The notes beneath the pieces are model-generated. The model had not been told where the DNA came from. It did not search any database and worked only from the letters and a program-made list of their open reading frames with translations. Below are positions 1-12,500 of a stretch of 64,000 nt of DNA, piece after piece. Every line of letters starts with the position of its first letter. Position 1 is the stretch's first letter. The translations under genes were made by a program, and so were the position numbers. The stretch comes from Phoronis australis (Eukaryota > Phoronida > Phoronidae): assembly GCA_002633005.1 (NCBI GenBank), contig NMRA01000086.1, forward strand, positions 352,982 to 416,981, given 5' to 3'.

Positions 1-508
1 CTCTCTGTCTCGCTCCCTCTCTCCCATCCCTCCCTCCACCCGCCCCTTCCCTAACTTCCTGTCCCTCCCTCTCTTATTCCCTCCCTATATTTTTTCTTAT
101 CAAACTAGATGTTGGGTGTGTAAATTTGAAATAACCCAAAGTGCATGTATTGCTGTGAGTAGCCTCGTGCATCTAATTAATTCACACTCCCACATTTATC
201 AACAGAAGGGAACGAAACAACTACTTAATTTGGAATACTGTATTATTACTGTTGACATAGATTTACACATAAAAATGTGCGAATTAATCAATGCTCTGTA
301 GATATATTTAACATTCGTCAATCAAACATACGGTTCCTCAGACAAAAAAGTAACAAGTGTCTGAAAAGTGACATAACTTTTGAAATTTCATCAAGAATAT
401 ATCAACACGAAGAGGAGTAATCGATCAATTTGTAACATTCCTGACAGTTTGCATTCAAAAACATTTTCAAAAAGGTCAATACTTTTTGACCGACTCAATC
501 TACACACA
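1..508. other. 3' flank of SELENBP1 copy A; pyrimidine-rich tract
   Basis: Positions 1-98 are almost pure C and T (CTCCCTC-type repeats). Positions 99-508 hold no recognisable feature. The small reading frames here show no family resemblance. Confidence 0.6.
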
Positions 509-3500
509 TCACAATTTAGACGTAGATTCCAGGTAAATGTCGCTGCTGCAGTCACCACCCGGGTAGCGGATCTCGTGCGCGAGACATGGACCGCCAGGTT
601 CCTTACCAAAGTCGACCAAGAAGTCCTTGTTCAAAGTCAAACCTCCATTCTCAATATCCACATCTATCTGAAGCATCACGGAACCTTGCCTAAAGAAAAT
701 GTTAAGGGTGTACACACGAGCTGTTACCCGCGCTAAAGTACATTAATAAAAATAAAATGAATAGACGGTACACATACATTAAAGTAAGAACTCGTTTTAA
801 TTTCACATTGGCTGCATTTGACTTCGCCGGGTCAGCAGGCTCACAGACCTATCAGGTGTCTAAGCCACTTGACCATGAGAAGTCAATCAAGAGGAGCCAT
901 CATACCATTCGCTGTATGGCTCATATCAGTTCTTTTCCGATTTTTAATAGTGTACCGTCTATGTTCGCCTCTTTATCTTTTTATTGCAAAGACAATTATT
1001 CCATTTACTATAGAAACAATCTGCCTTAGAGACGAAACGAACAAAACCACACACTCCGGTCTGTGCGTTACCATGAATATAACATGTTGCCAATCTTAAT
1101 CCCTTTTTGTCAATAAATTTTAGCGGCAATTCATTGCCGGAATATCTATGATCAAAAGTGTCAAGTGCTCTTGATGTTACCAGTACAATATTCTCCCAAC
1201 ATCTGACCATTTGGAGGCACCTACAAAGTATTAGGTCTCCGCATTGCATTCGATATACGAAAACGCTTTTATATAAAATGTGACTAATGTAATACAGAAA
1301 TATCACATCATATCAGTTGTAAGTAATGCATTTAAAAATACACGAAATGTTACAATTATCAGTATTCATAAAGAATCAAGTACACTACAAGTCAAGACCT
1401 TTGAAATACGCCCTTCACAGTGCTGACTCTAGTACTCAACGTTCCCGTAAATCTATAGTGACTATCGTCAGACCGGAAGAATCTGTTTACCATAGGGTTT
1501 ATACGCATATATTATCTTACTCTGCCATTTCCGGGTAGAACTGTTTATCCCATGGGCTAAACAGTGACGTGGTGATGTATAGTCTTTTGCCGTCCAAACT
1601 TAACTGGAACATTTGAGGTCCACCCGGCACACGTTTTCCATTCATGTATAGTGGAGTGGGTTTTTCCTGAAATAGAACGTTTTCTTCGTAAGAATCAATA
1701 AAAACTGTGAAGGGAAATAAATGGAGTGACGCCATGTTGTTTAACAAATTAGGCATGCATTCAGTAGATGTGAGAACCTTACGAATCCCAAAAACTTCAC
1801 GAGATATCGCCATGTATTGCAAGCAAAGCATGTGATCACTCTAGCTTCCTCCGCGAGACTTTCAGATAGCAGGTATATCTGAATGTCTTAAGCTTGATTA
1901 GAGGCGACCTTGCATTTGGTTGTCTCATTGTTCTCTGTACTGTCTCTTAATTCATCTGCAAAACGATCTTCAAAAAAGCACGTGCCTAGCAACCATGAAC
2001 ACTTACCTTTAATTCCTTGTCTTCTACAACCTCTGTTGGCATGTCTTTACAAATCAGGCCACCGATGAAAATCTTAAAAAAACATTGTCCAATTAATAAG
2101 TTAGTCCTAGTATGTCTATAGTAGCGAGTTCGATATATTTATTCAGGATAAAACATGTTTCCCGATGTGGTCCCTGAAATCTGTCTAACAAAAATGATAC
2201 GAAAAAATATTTGCGTCGAAGTTGCCTACAGTTGAACGCCTGCAAATCTCGTATGTCTATAATGCTTAGGCGTCTGAAATGAACTGTCCGAGAGAAGCCA
2301 TTTAATGGGCATGGTTTGAAACTATAAAGAATAGTCAGTTCTTCTCAAGCTTGTGAATCATTTTTGATCCGAGTAAGGAGCGAGGTTTTATAACGGTAAA
2401 GTTGTTTTTGAACATGGTTTATTGAACTTTTACAGTTTATTGGCCGTAGTTGATTGACTTCGCCGGTTCCGTCTGGTCATCCGGCTAACAAATTTTATTG
2501 ATTCTAAGTGTATGCTTACTGTTCTTACGTATATCCGTTATTACCACTATGTCAGTCCCGAAAATGTGTGACGCCGTTTCTCTATGCACGGACAAACTCG
2601 CTAATCTCACGAGTTCGTACACATGCGCACTTATCATTTTCATGTGAGTAGTCTTTGATCAGTTCAGTGGAAACGAACTGAAACGAACAATTTAAGAAGC
2701 CCTCGTGCCCCATCGTAACCGTTACGCATCAGTAGAATACAAGTATGAATCGAATAAAACTTGCTGTTTTTTTTTTAATAGTATCCTGCGTGTTAACACG
2801 TTGGTCTACAACAAGGGCTTGGCAGTAGAAAGTGTGGTATTTTCTTCTACTGCTCAACAGGCAACACTTAGTTGGAGCAATGAAGCTGCCCTGAATAATT
2901 CAAGGCTACAATATCTGTCAAGCTGTTTTATAGCCTTGTTTTCGCGCGAGTGCTGGGAGTTTATCGAGTCAATGGCTGGTGTTTTGCTTTTTACATTTTT
3001 TCTCGGCTGTAGTTCTACAGGTTGCAATGTTTTACTTGTGTTCTGTGACTTGCAATTGTGACGGTAAAATATTGTACAACCTTGACAAGTATTTTAGCGA
3101 CGTGATCCCCAAAGCGACAGTTCCAAAATGAGGCTGGTACCATTGAGAGTTCTATGCGGGACCGTTGCAATGCGGAAGAACGTAAACCACGTGACTAACG
3201 TTGTCACACTTGCAACATCATTCTTGTAGTATACCATGCATGACTTACCTGACCCACCAGTTTGGGATTACGGGTGTCAGTGACGTCGTATTGTCTCACG
3301 TCTCCATGGAGCCAATTGCTGAAGTAGAGGAAGCGGTCATCCATCGATAGGATGATGTCAGTGATAAGGCCTAGAATAGATTTTCAAATTTTGCTCACTC
3401 GTGTTTTAAAATGGCTCTTATCATTATTCTGTGCATGAAATGCAATGAACAACTTGTCTCTTCAAGCTGGTTCGTTTTGCAACCGTTTTAGGCCTACAGG

Positions 3501-6500
3501 TACATGTGCCGTGGTAACGACGTGCTGACGAAGACAAACTAGTAATCTATGGCTTTCTAAATCGTTTACCATCAATTCTTGTAGCAACAGATAAATAATA
3601 TTTACCTGGCATCTCAGGTAGCATCCAGTTCTTTACCTTCTTGGGAAGAATTTGTATCACCTTCTCGGCTGCCCATGTGCCGTCCTATTTTAAAGCATTG
3701 CTTGTGAATTAAGACTTGAGTATAAATACATTTTTGGTCCGGTCAAAGGGACATTTTCGGCGAAAAAAATAATTTTACCGACATTAGAAGTAGCGTGGAA
3801 TCGAGCTTAGTAGTTCCACTGTAGCAGTGGAACGCTCTTCTGCTGAACCTAATCCCACCCGTTAAAGATCAGAGTATTGTATTTTAAAATGGTAAAAACG
3901 CAGGCCTTGATTTAACGAATGTCTGACAAACAGGGAAATTTGCAATGAAATCGCAAAAGCACATTCGATTTTGTTATTTTATAGCTCTGGTCAAAGCAAA
4001 TAACGCCTATCCAGTCCAACAGCAACGCTCAAATGTGTTTTTCTGCCTTGAAATCTATAATGCCCTTGTAATGTGCAAACTTTCAGTAACTTTTCCTTTC
4101 AGTACGCCATTATTTCCTCTGTGGCTGAAAACCTATAAGTTAACGACATCCCCTATGTAAGGACCACTTGGAAATTTACGCTACTCATTTCTTTTATCAG
4201 TCACAATCAAATCTTTATCACTTGCTTAAAACAGTTTGTATTTCTACCACATTTTGACTAGGAAGACAAAGGCAACTGTAACAGCGAAATTTCTAACATA
4301 TGATTTCAATTAATTTTGTAAGTCAGCAAATTACTGTGCTAAAACAGCAGTTCAAATATCTTGCTTTCACCTTCCCTTAATACTCACGGGTTTCATGAAA
4401 AATCTCATGATTGAAGAGCTGAGAGCGCACCCTACAAAACCCTCCGTGGCGCAGGGATTGTGCAGGAATCTAATCTCCAGTGGCAGCATGCCATCAGGTC
4501 CAAGGTCGATAGTTTGCTTCAACGTGTGATTTTGCCAGTCGTAAACGTTCAAAGATCGTCCGTATTTACCTAGAGAAACGAGATGTTATACTCTTCTGTC
4601 CGCGACAAACGCCGTACGTTCGCCTTACGATGGCGCAACGTGTCTCAGTTACTTCGTACTATCCAAAACTAGCACACGTGTTCCATTACCTAAACCCGGA
4701 TAACGTTCCGTAGACCTAGTTTCTCTCACAGGCGTTCTCATCTTCTGATCGTCCCCAATACACTATGTAATACTACAAGGTATGACACTCCGGACTAGAA
4801 ATTCCACGGGTGCTTTACTTCAGCCGTCCATAGCAAACACAAAACTCAATAAATTTACACAAAACAGACGTTCAACAAACCATGAGGAATTGTTCTTTCT
4901 CCCAATACCATTTACGGTGTCCTGCTTCACCGAGTTCGCAAAGCACAAAAATCTTCCCAAAAAGCTCGTCCGGAGCAACTCCTTGGTCTCGCGAAGGTCA
5001 AGGACGATACGGAATTATCCAATCGATGAGTTACAGGTGAACGGCAATTGCCGATTTGTCACGATTTCATAAACTTCCGTGACAAATCGGCAACTGCCAT
5101 TCGTCCGTAACTTATCGATCGGGTAATTCCGTATCGTCCTTGACCTTCGCGGGACCAAGGAGTTGCTCCGGACGGGCTTTTTGGGAAGATTTTTGTGCTT
5201 TGACCACGAATTTCATGCAAACTCTGTAAAGCAGGACACCGTAAATGGTATTCGGAGAAAGGACAATTCCTCATGGTTTGTTGAACGTCTGTTTTGTGTA
5301 AATTTATTGAGTTTTGTGTTTGCTATGGATGGCTGAAGTGAAGCACCCGTGAAATTTCTAGTCCGGAGTGTCATACCTTGTAGTATTATATAGTGTATTG
5401 TGAACGATCAGAAGCTGAGGACGCCTATGGTTTCTCTGAGAGAAAAGCGAGATCTCACCGGACGTCGCAAAAACACGCAAGTGGAAAGCGAGTATTTCAC
5501 GAGTATGATTGGGAGCGTACTATCTTTTTCTAGCAAAATGGCGTCCGCTGCAGTGATTGTTTGGCGAGGTATGAGAGTTGCAGTGTGGGATTGAATATAG
5601 TATTCCCGTCCCATGACTGAAGAGTTTTAGTCACGAGTGCAATCTAATGCCTTTCCGTTCACAGAATTCAACCCCCCCGTCAGATTATGTGCCCATGTTG
5701 ATAAAAACAACGATGGGTTTAAAATGGCTTGACATGTTTTTATCAATGCCTGCTGTTACCTGCTGTCATATGCCCATGTGGTATTTTTGGACAAAAAGAC
5801 ACATTTTCTTGTAATATCGGGCATTAAAAGCAATATATCATGCGACCACTGCTTTTGATAACTGGGCTTCATTTCTTCGGATCCCTTTGCTTGTAAATTG
5901 TCTCTTTGAACATCTATTTTTGAGATGACTCTCGAAATAAGGTCGCTTTCCACGACTTGTGGTTCGGCAGTTATCGGCGAAACGACGCCACCTGGAGACT
6001 GCGACGTGTCTTTGACGGAAGTTTGCCAGATGCCACAGGGCGCTTAATGCAACAAAATGATCTGGCCCCAACTTCAGTGATTTTCATTTCAACACTTTTG
6101 CAGGAAACGTAAGATAATGTATGACACTTTATAGGCAAGTCTGTATATTTAGCAAAGTAATAACAAAACTATAGACTTTAAATCGGTAAAAGCATATTTT
6201 TTGAAAATAGAAAGTGTGTAGAAATTATTTTCTGACTTTATACCAATGTGAAATTAGTTGGGTCACGTGACTATGTCTTTTTAGTATATTTTAGCAAAAA
6301 TAAAAGTACATTCCTAGCAAAACCAATATCAATGACATGACCAAATTTTGTTTCATGTAAATGTAGAGGAAATATCTAAAATTCTGTACAGTTTTCTGAA
6401 TTATTGTGTCGTTTTCGTTTTATGCAACTTCTGTTTTTTCATAAAAAAGTCACATTTTTGACAGCGTCTCTCTTTCAAAAATGGAACAACTACCAAGTCC

Positions 6501-9500
6501 TAACAGTGTTTTGGAAAACAGTGCATAAAGTATACTATCTGAAAGCTTCATGTGAATTCGATCAGTCATTTGTTCCGAAATTAACCACGTTTGAACATTT
6601 ATCTGTTGTCCTACATACCCTTAATAGGAAACGCCATAGCGTCATTATAGGGAGTTTGAGACGGAAAAACACACTTCTGAATATAGTACATTCATGTGGC
6701 ATCAGATTCGTTCACCTAACGTTAGCGGCTATGAACCATTTGACTCAGACCACATACCTTTAAGAAATGTGTCTCAAACTGTTAGTTTGTCAAATCTGAG
6801 GTGATTTTAGGGCTTTGAGAGGTCTGACAGTTTGTTATGGCATGAGATCAGGCGTTACAAGTTGGCTTGTCATGGCGTGATATTTCACGCCGAGCATGGC
6901 CTAAGGAGTAACAAACTGTCTTTATAAACCCTGAAGTCTTCACTTCTCATCTTTGAAAAGGACAAGCTGAGACCAACATTAGCGGTAGATTGTCCAAACC
7001 ATAATTATTCAGTGACGTAATGCCTGTTCATAGCCGCAAGTAGAAACACGGGTTACCTTTTTCTACATCCTTTAGATTGAACCCGCTGAAGATAGCATTC
7101 GGATCACCCCACTCCGTGCTGATCATGACGTTGAACTTGGGTTGATACCAGTAGTCATAGTTGAACTGCGCCTGGTGGCCTGGCTGTTCCCAGTTACCTT
7201 TCAGCTCCCACGTGTTGCTGTCTATGAGGAAAAAGCCACCTGAAGGAGACGCATTGAAAATATTTTTTTAAGAATTTCACGAATTAACTTTCTATGGGAC
7301 TGTCTTTCATTGTAAGTGCCGTCTAGACAAGTAACCGTCTACAAATTAGTATTTACAGATGTTTTGCGGTCACCAAGGAACCCACGCTTGAGTTTTTGAC
7401 GAGCTACGATATAACGTGTCTTCAAATATCGAACTGGATGCACTAAATCTTGCTATTTTGTACGAAATCGTTTAATCGTTTTTCGATGTCGGAAATACTG
7501 GCTTACGCCAACGGAAGGATGGTTGGGTTTCACTGAATCCCATAATAGAACTTTCGAACAAGACAAAAATCGCGACAGCCGGGTGTTAGACCGCAACGTG
7601 GACAAGAACTGAGTTAATTTTGCTCCATTCAGGCATGAGATCCACGGGGAATTAATGGCAATCGGTGAAGATAAAAATTGATGACAACCAGGAGGATTAG
7701 AATGACGACAAAAGACTTTGAAGAGCTTAATAGGTGAAAGTCCGCAATTTCCACATTTCGAACACCTTGAGCTGCCTACAGGTAAGCACCTCGTTCGTCG
7801 TCGAAATAGATCTGACGGAGCTTTGGATGACAATCTCACATCTTCGGTATACCATAGAACTGACATACCAACTCTAAGGCTACGATCTGAGGATACCTCC
7901 ATTCTGAAATTACCCAGGCGCACAAGACATACCCTTTCGGGTACATAAAATTCGTTTAAAACCCCTAACCAACACGCACCTGCTGCGTTCCTTTCCACAT
8001 CACCCAAAGCACTGATCATTATGTTGCCATCGGCAAGACAGTGTGTGGTGTGAGGCGTACTTAGACCAGTCTTTTTGAACACCTCTTCTGGCTCATAAAT
8101 CTGAAACAATTTTTGAAAGCCATTTTCTGATTTAAAAAGCGCCATAATGAAGTTCCACTTGCAGCTAGATAGCGATAGGGTAGTGTCTGGACAGCGATAT
8201 TCATTCTTGCATGGACTTAATGCAATGGCATATTTTCTAGCGTTTTCATGAATCCTTTTCTACCGTTATTTCGTCAAATTGCATCTCTTGTGTTCACACG
8301 ATTCACTCAAAAATGTCTAACGTCTCAAAATGACTTTGAATGAAGAGAAGCTGCTGAGAACTCGTCATGGAAAAAATGAGTCGTAATGATGGAAAGAGCG
8401 CCATATATTGTTGTTGGCCTGTAGGCATGTATGAAAGCACGGAAACAAGTTTCAGGGAAAACGACTAACGTGGTTTAAACCAGAAAGCAAATTGCAATTT
8501 CATATCAAAAGACAGCATACTTATTTTTGTACAAGTTTTACGTTTTGTTAAAGTTGATGTACCCGAGGCGATTAAATTTCAAATTAAATCAAATTCTTAA
8601 TGTAACAAATCATCCCGAGTACGAAAATTGCCTACGGCACGAGTTCTTGCATTCTCTAACAATAATCGTAGAAAAATTCCATCGGAGTCCCCAGAAAAGC
8701 CGCGGTCGTAAGACCACCTACTTTTGCCATCATTTATTTTGTCTGCTGAAATAGACGTGTCAGTTGAAAAAAAAATGTAAAATTTTGTTTAATTTCCTTT
8801 TCATTCAATTCAAAACCAATCGAAATGGTGAAAACAAGGATTCGGAAATTTACTTGACAAACAACCACATGATATGTAAAAACAACAGAGAAGTAAGCAA
8901 ATGATAAAGGCGAAAGTTTGTTGGGGTTCTTTGCCATCTGTTTAAAAAACAATTGAAAACCCATCAAAGCAACTACTGTTTAGTGACTTTCAACACTTCC
9001 TCGCCCTTATGTTTTTTCACGGATTAGATATATGTATACCTAGACGTACCTTCATTATATGATCTGTCAACGACAATAGGTTTAGATTAAAAAGAAATGT
9101 TTAAATTGCATTAATAAATGGTCGATTAGCTAGGTCTTGAATCAAGAACTGTGGATTAGACATTTGAAACTGCTCGGTACTGTAGTTATGATTGAATGGA
9201 ATAAAATATTTCGGGACCATGCGACGAACTAACAACTTGGATCACCACTGACTGTGAACAGTTTTTACAATGAAGTGTAAATAGTTGTAAGGTGCACTAA
9301 CGAACCTTGAAAATTCTTGGTTTTCTGGGATGAGTCTCCACATCCATCACATACACACGGCTACTTCCAAAGGCAGGCAAAATCAGTCTGTTTCTTTTGA
9401 CACTGCTGTCGGCGAAACAACTGGAGCACGCATTCCAACCGGAATGATGAAGTTCGTCGCCAACATAGGGCATGTCCAAGCGATGGATGACCTTTTAAAG

Positions 9501-12500
9501 AAACAGATTATTCGAGCTCAAAAGTAAACCGTGTCCCGTTTCAAATCTAGACACCAACAATTATCAATTATTTGCATACTTAGGGTCATGCGCCTGTACT
9601 CGAAATATTGCGCTTTTCAAAAGATTATTTATGCCCAAGTGTTTCGGACTCGGATGCATGCGCCTAATCTCCAGTTTAAGGCAAAAGTAAATGTTGCTGG
9701 TACATCTAAATGGATTAAACTGGGTTAATTTCTGTGCATTTTATCTATTTTTTGTATTTCTAATACAATACATAAAGTTGTTACACATAAACACGCCTTC
9801 GACCAAGACTGAGCATTGATGACGTAGGACCTCGTCATCGTAATCTTATCAACTGAACCATCATTATCATTTGCCATTCATATCGAGGTCAGCCTAGTTG
9901 CCAACGTTATCTTTGTCACAACAGTCAACTTTACGTCTTCGATGCTGCGTTCATCACCTGTTTTCTTTTCTATCCTTGTGTGGTCACAGACTTACTCTTC
10001 TCGTTGAATCTTGAGTTACGCTGAAATGTCTGGATTTTTTGGAAAGCTGTTAACTTTTAAAATTTCCGAATGTAATCAAGTATTCAAAATTGTATGAAAA
10101 ATAATTTGATTTTCATGTTTCCAGTTATCAGTATCAGGCCGGGTTTTGTTGTGAATGCATATGTATAATGAACAACTGGTTAATAATCGTGGTCACGTAA
10201 TAACAGACTGGTAACAACCAGACTCCCAGACTTCCTAATAGTTCCTCTTTCAGGGAATGTATATTTTTTACGTGCTGACGTTACTTAGGTTTGGATAAAA
10301 GACACATGCATGAGTTGAATTCACCAAACAAATATATTATATCTATAACGGTGTTCCACCGGAACATTGAGATTCCCAACTATTTTAGAATCGGCGCGAT
10401 TAACACGGGACAGTTCTCCGGGGGGTATCATAGAAAAGACACCATTTCGTTCGTAGATATTTTCTCATAACATAAACCCTGTAAAATGCATATCTTTAGA
10501 TTTAAATTTGAATAAAACACTGGTTTGGATTGTAATTTCAACACAACAAAACCTAAAAAATGAAGTATGAAAACCTGTAGCGTTCTGTTGCAAAAATGGA
10601 CCCATGAAGTAAAATCCCGTTCATGCTAATCTGGTGGTGCAAAATCCATCTATCTGAATGGCACCTTCTGTACATGCATAGTAAGTACCCCAGCAGTTGA
10701 AATTGCAGCTATTGCTCGGTTACCTGACTATAAGTAGATGACCTCGGGTCCACGTCCACCGTGGCCAGGTAGTCCGGTTTTCTGCTGGTCGGTGTGTTCA
10801 CTCTGATGCAAGGCAAGTAAACAATCTCTTCTCGTGGACCCTTCGTAGCAGCCATAGGCGTTGGGTAGCCTGGACCGTGACACGAGCTCGCAGATGCTAG
10901 GAGAAAAAAGTTTTTAAGGAAGACTTGTAGTCTTTTGTGACGTTTTGGCTGTTGCAAGAAAAATTGCATAGTACTTCTTTGTTAATATTCACATCACAGA
11001 ATATCGTAAGGTGGTTAATCTCAGCAAATATTTTATTTACCATTTCCAGGAAGTGGAGACCAACCTTTGTCATGGCGCTCACCCCTATAACACACCGGAG
11101 AAACTCACGCAGAAATATCCCTTACAACGGAACCTGAGGCACTGTGACAGACATTTAAAGCGGAAGTGAAACAACAGATAGAAACTGGGTGGCGTATTTC
11201 GGTCATTCTTAAAATGTCCTAAGAATGCCTGAGTGTGGTTGGAGTTCAAGTTCCGTTGTAAAGGCTTTCTGTCCGTGGTAAGAGCTTTTGCGGCTGAAGG
11301 CACTCAGGGCTACCTCCGTGACCAAGGATCGTATTTCTTTACTTGAAAGTAGTAATAGTAAATCTGTAAAACTGAATAGTTTTCAATTCCTTGATGATTG
11401 CAGTCTTAGTACGTGCACAAAAATAATGTTCATGTGACTACGTTTTTATAAAAAAAATTGTTTTTTCTCACGTCGTGAACATTCCCTTTAAACAACTATC
11501 CTAACCAAGGACCAGTTTTATCCACATTCTTTCAGGCACAGCTCCTATTCTGAGTTAGAGATGCATTGTTTTTCCGTCTGGCACGGCTCCGTTTTCAAAA
11601 TCTTAATTTTTCGGCACTGAAAATATTGCATGGACCGATAACATTAACTGGAACTAATGCTGTAAGGGTGAACGAGAGGCCACAGGGTCCTGCCACACGG
11701 CTCAATATTATTGTTTGCCTTTGACTATTGGATGCATGTACACGTCTTATCGTCGCGGATACTGCTATAGGTTTCTCTAGTGAATGCATCTAAAGTTTCA
11801 TGTAGGCCTACTTGCTGATTCGATTCTAGTCTAGTCCTTGGTCTACATAAGATGAATGTTCGTCACTGACGCTAAGACAAATTGACGTTTCTACAGGTAT
11901 ACCCATTGCCACCATGTCGCATATTTCATCAACGTACAATTCGCTGTCAATTTAGCTTCAAGTGCATTTCACGATGCTTAGGGCATTTATGGTTTCAAAC
12001 TGGCCGATTGCTGGGATACTTCAAGGCATACATTTGACACACATGTTTGTCTCTGCTGGTTCCAGCAATATTTGATGGTGAAAATGCAGCAAATGACTTG
12101 TTAGAACTGTGGGACTCGTCCTCGATAGGCCGCAGATTAATGCATCTGATTTTTCACGAGAGTGTTCGCTTGGTTCCAATCCTGGTCATAGATGAGATGA
12201 ACCTGCTTCTGCTTCGTTATAGCTACTTTTAAGGAATTTTTTATAAAAGACCCTAGTTGTTTGATTTCTTAGTCTATGAGCGTTTTCAGTTTCATTATCT
12301 CGGAATTACACATTTTTTAGAGTCTGACACGTTTTCCGGTCATTGGGCCTAAATTTGCATTACTTGTTGTGGTATATGGTGAACCAGATCGAAATATTTA
12401 AATTTATCTTTCCAGCCTAGATGACACAAATTTTGGTTCGTTGCTTACCGATGTTAAAATGTTTTCCACAGTTTTCAAATTTAACCTATTTTTGTGTTCG

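Noticed and set aside
7453-8145. 230-codon minus-strand open frame
   Set aside because: Only 7980-8100 matches SELENBP1 (exon 4). The rest is intron read through the splice sites, and family similarity stops exactly at the AG and GT.
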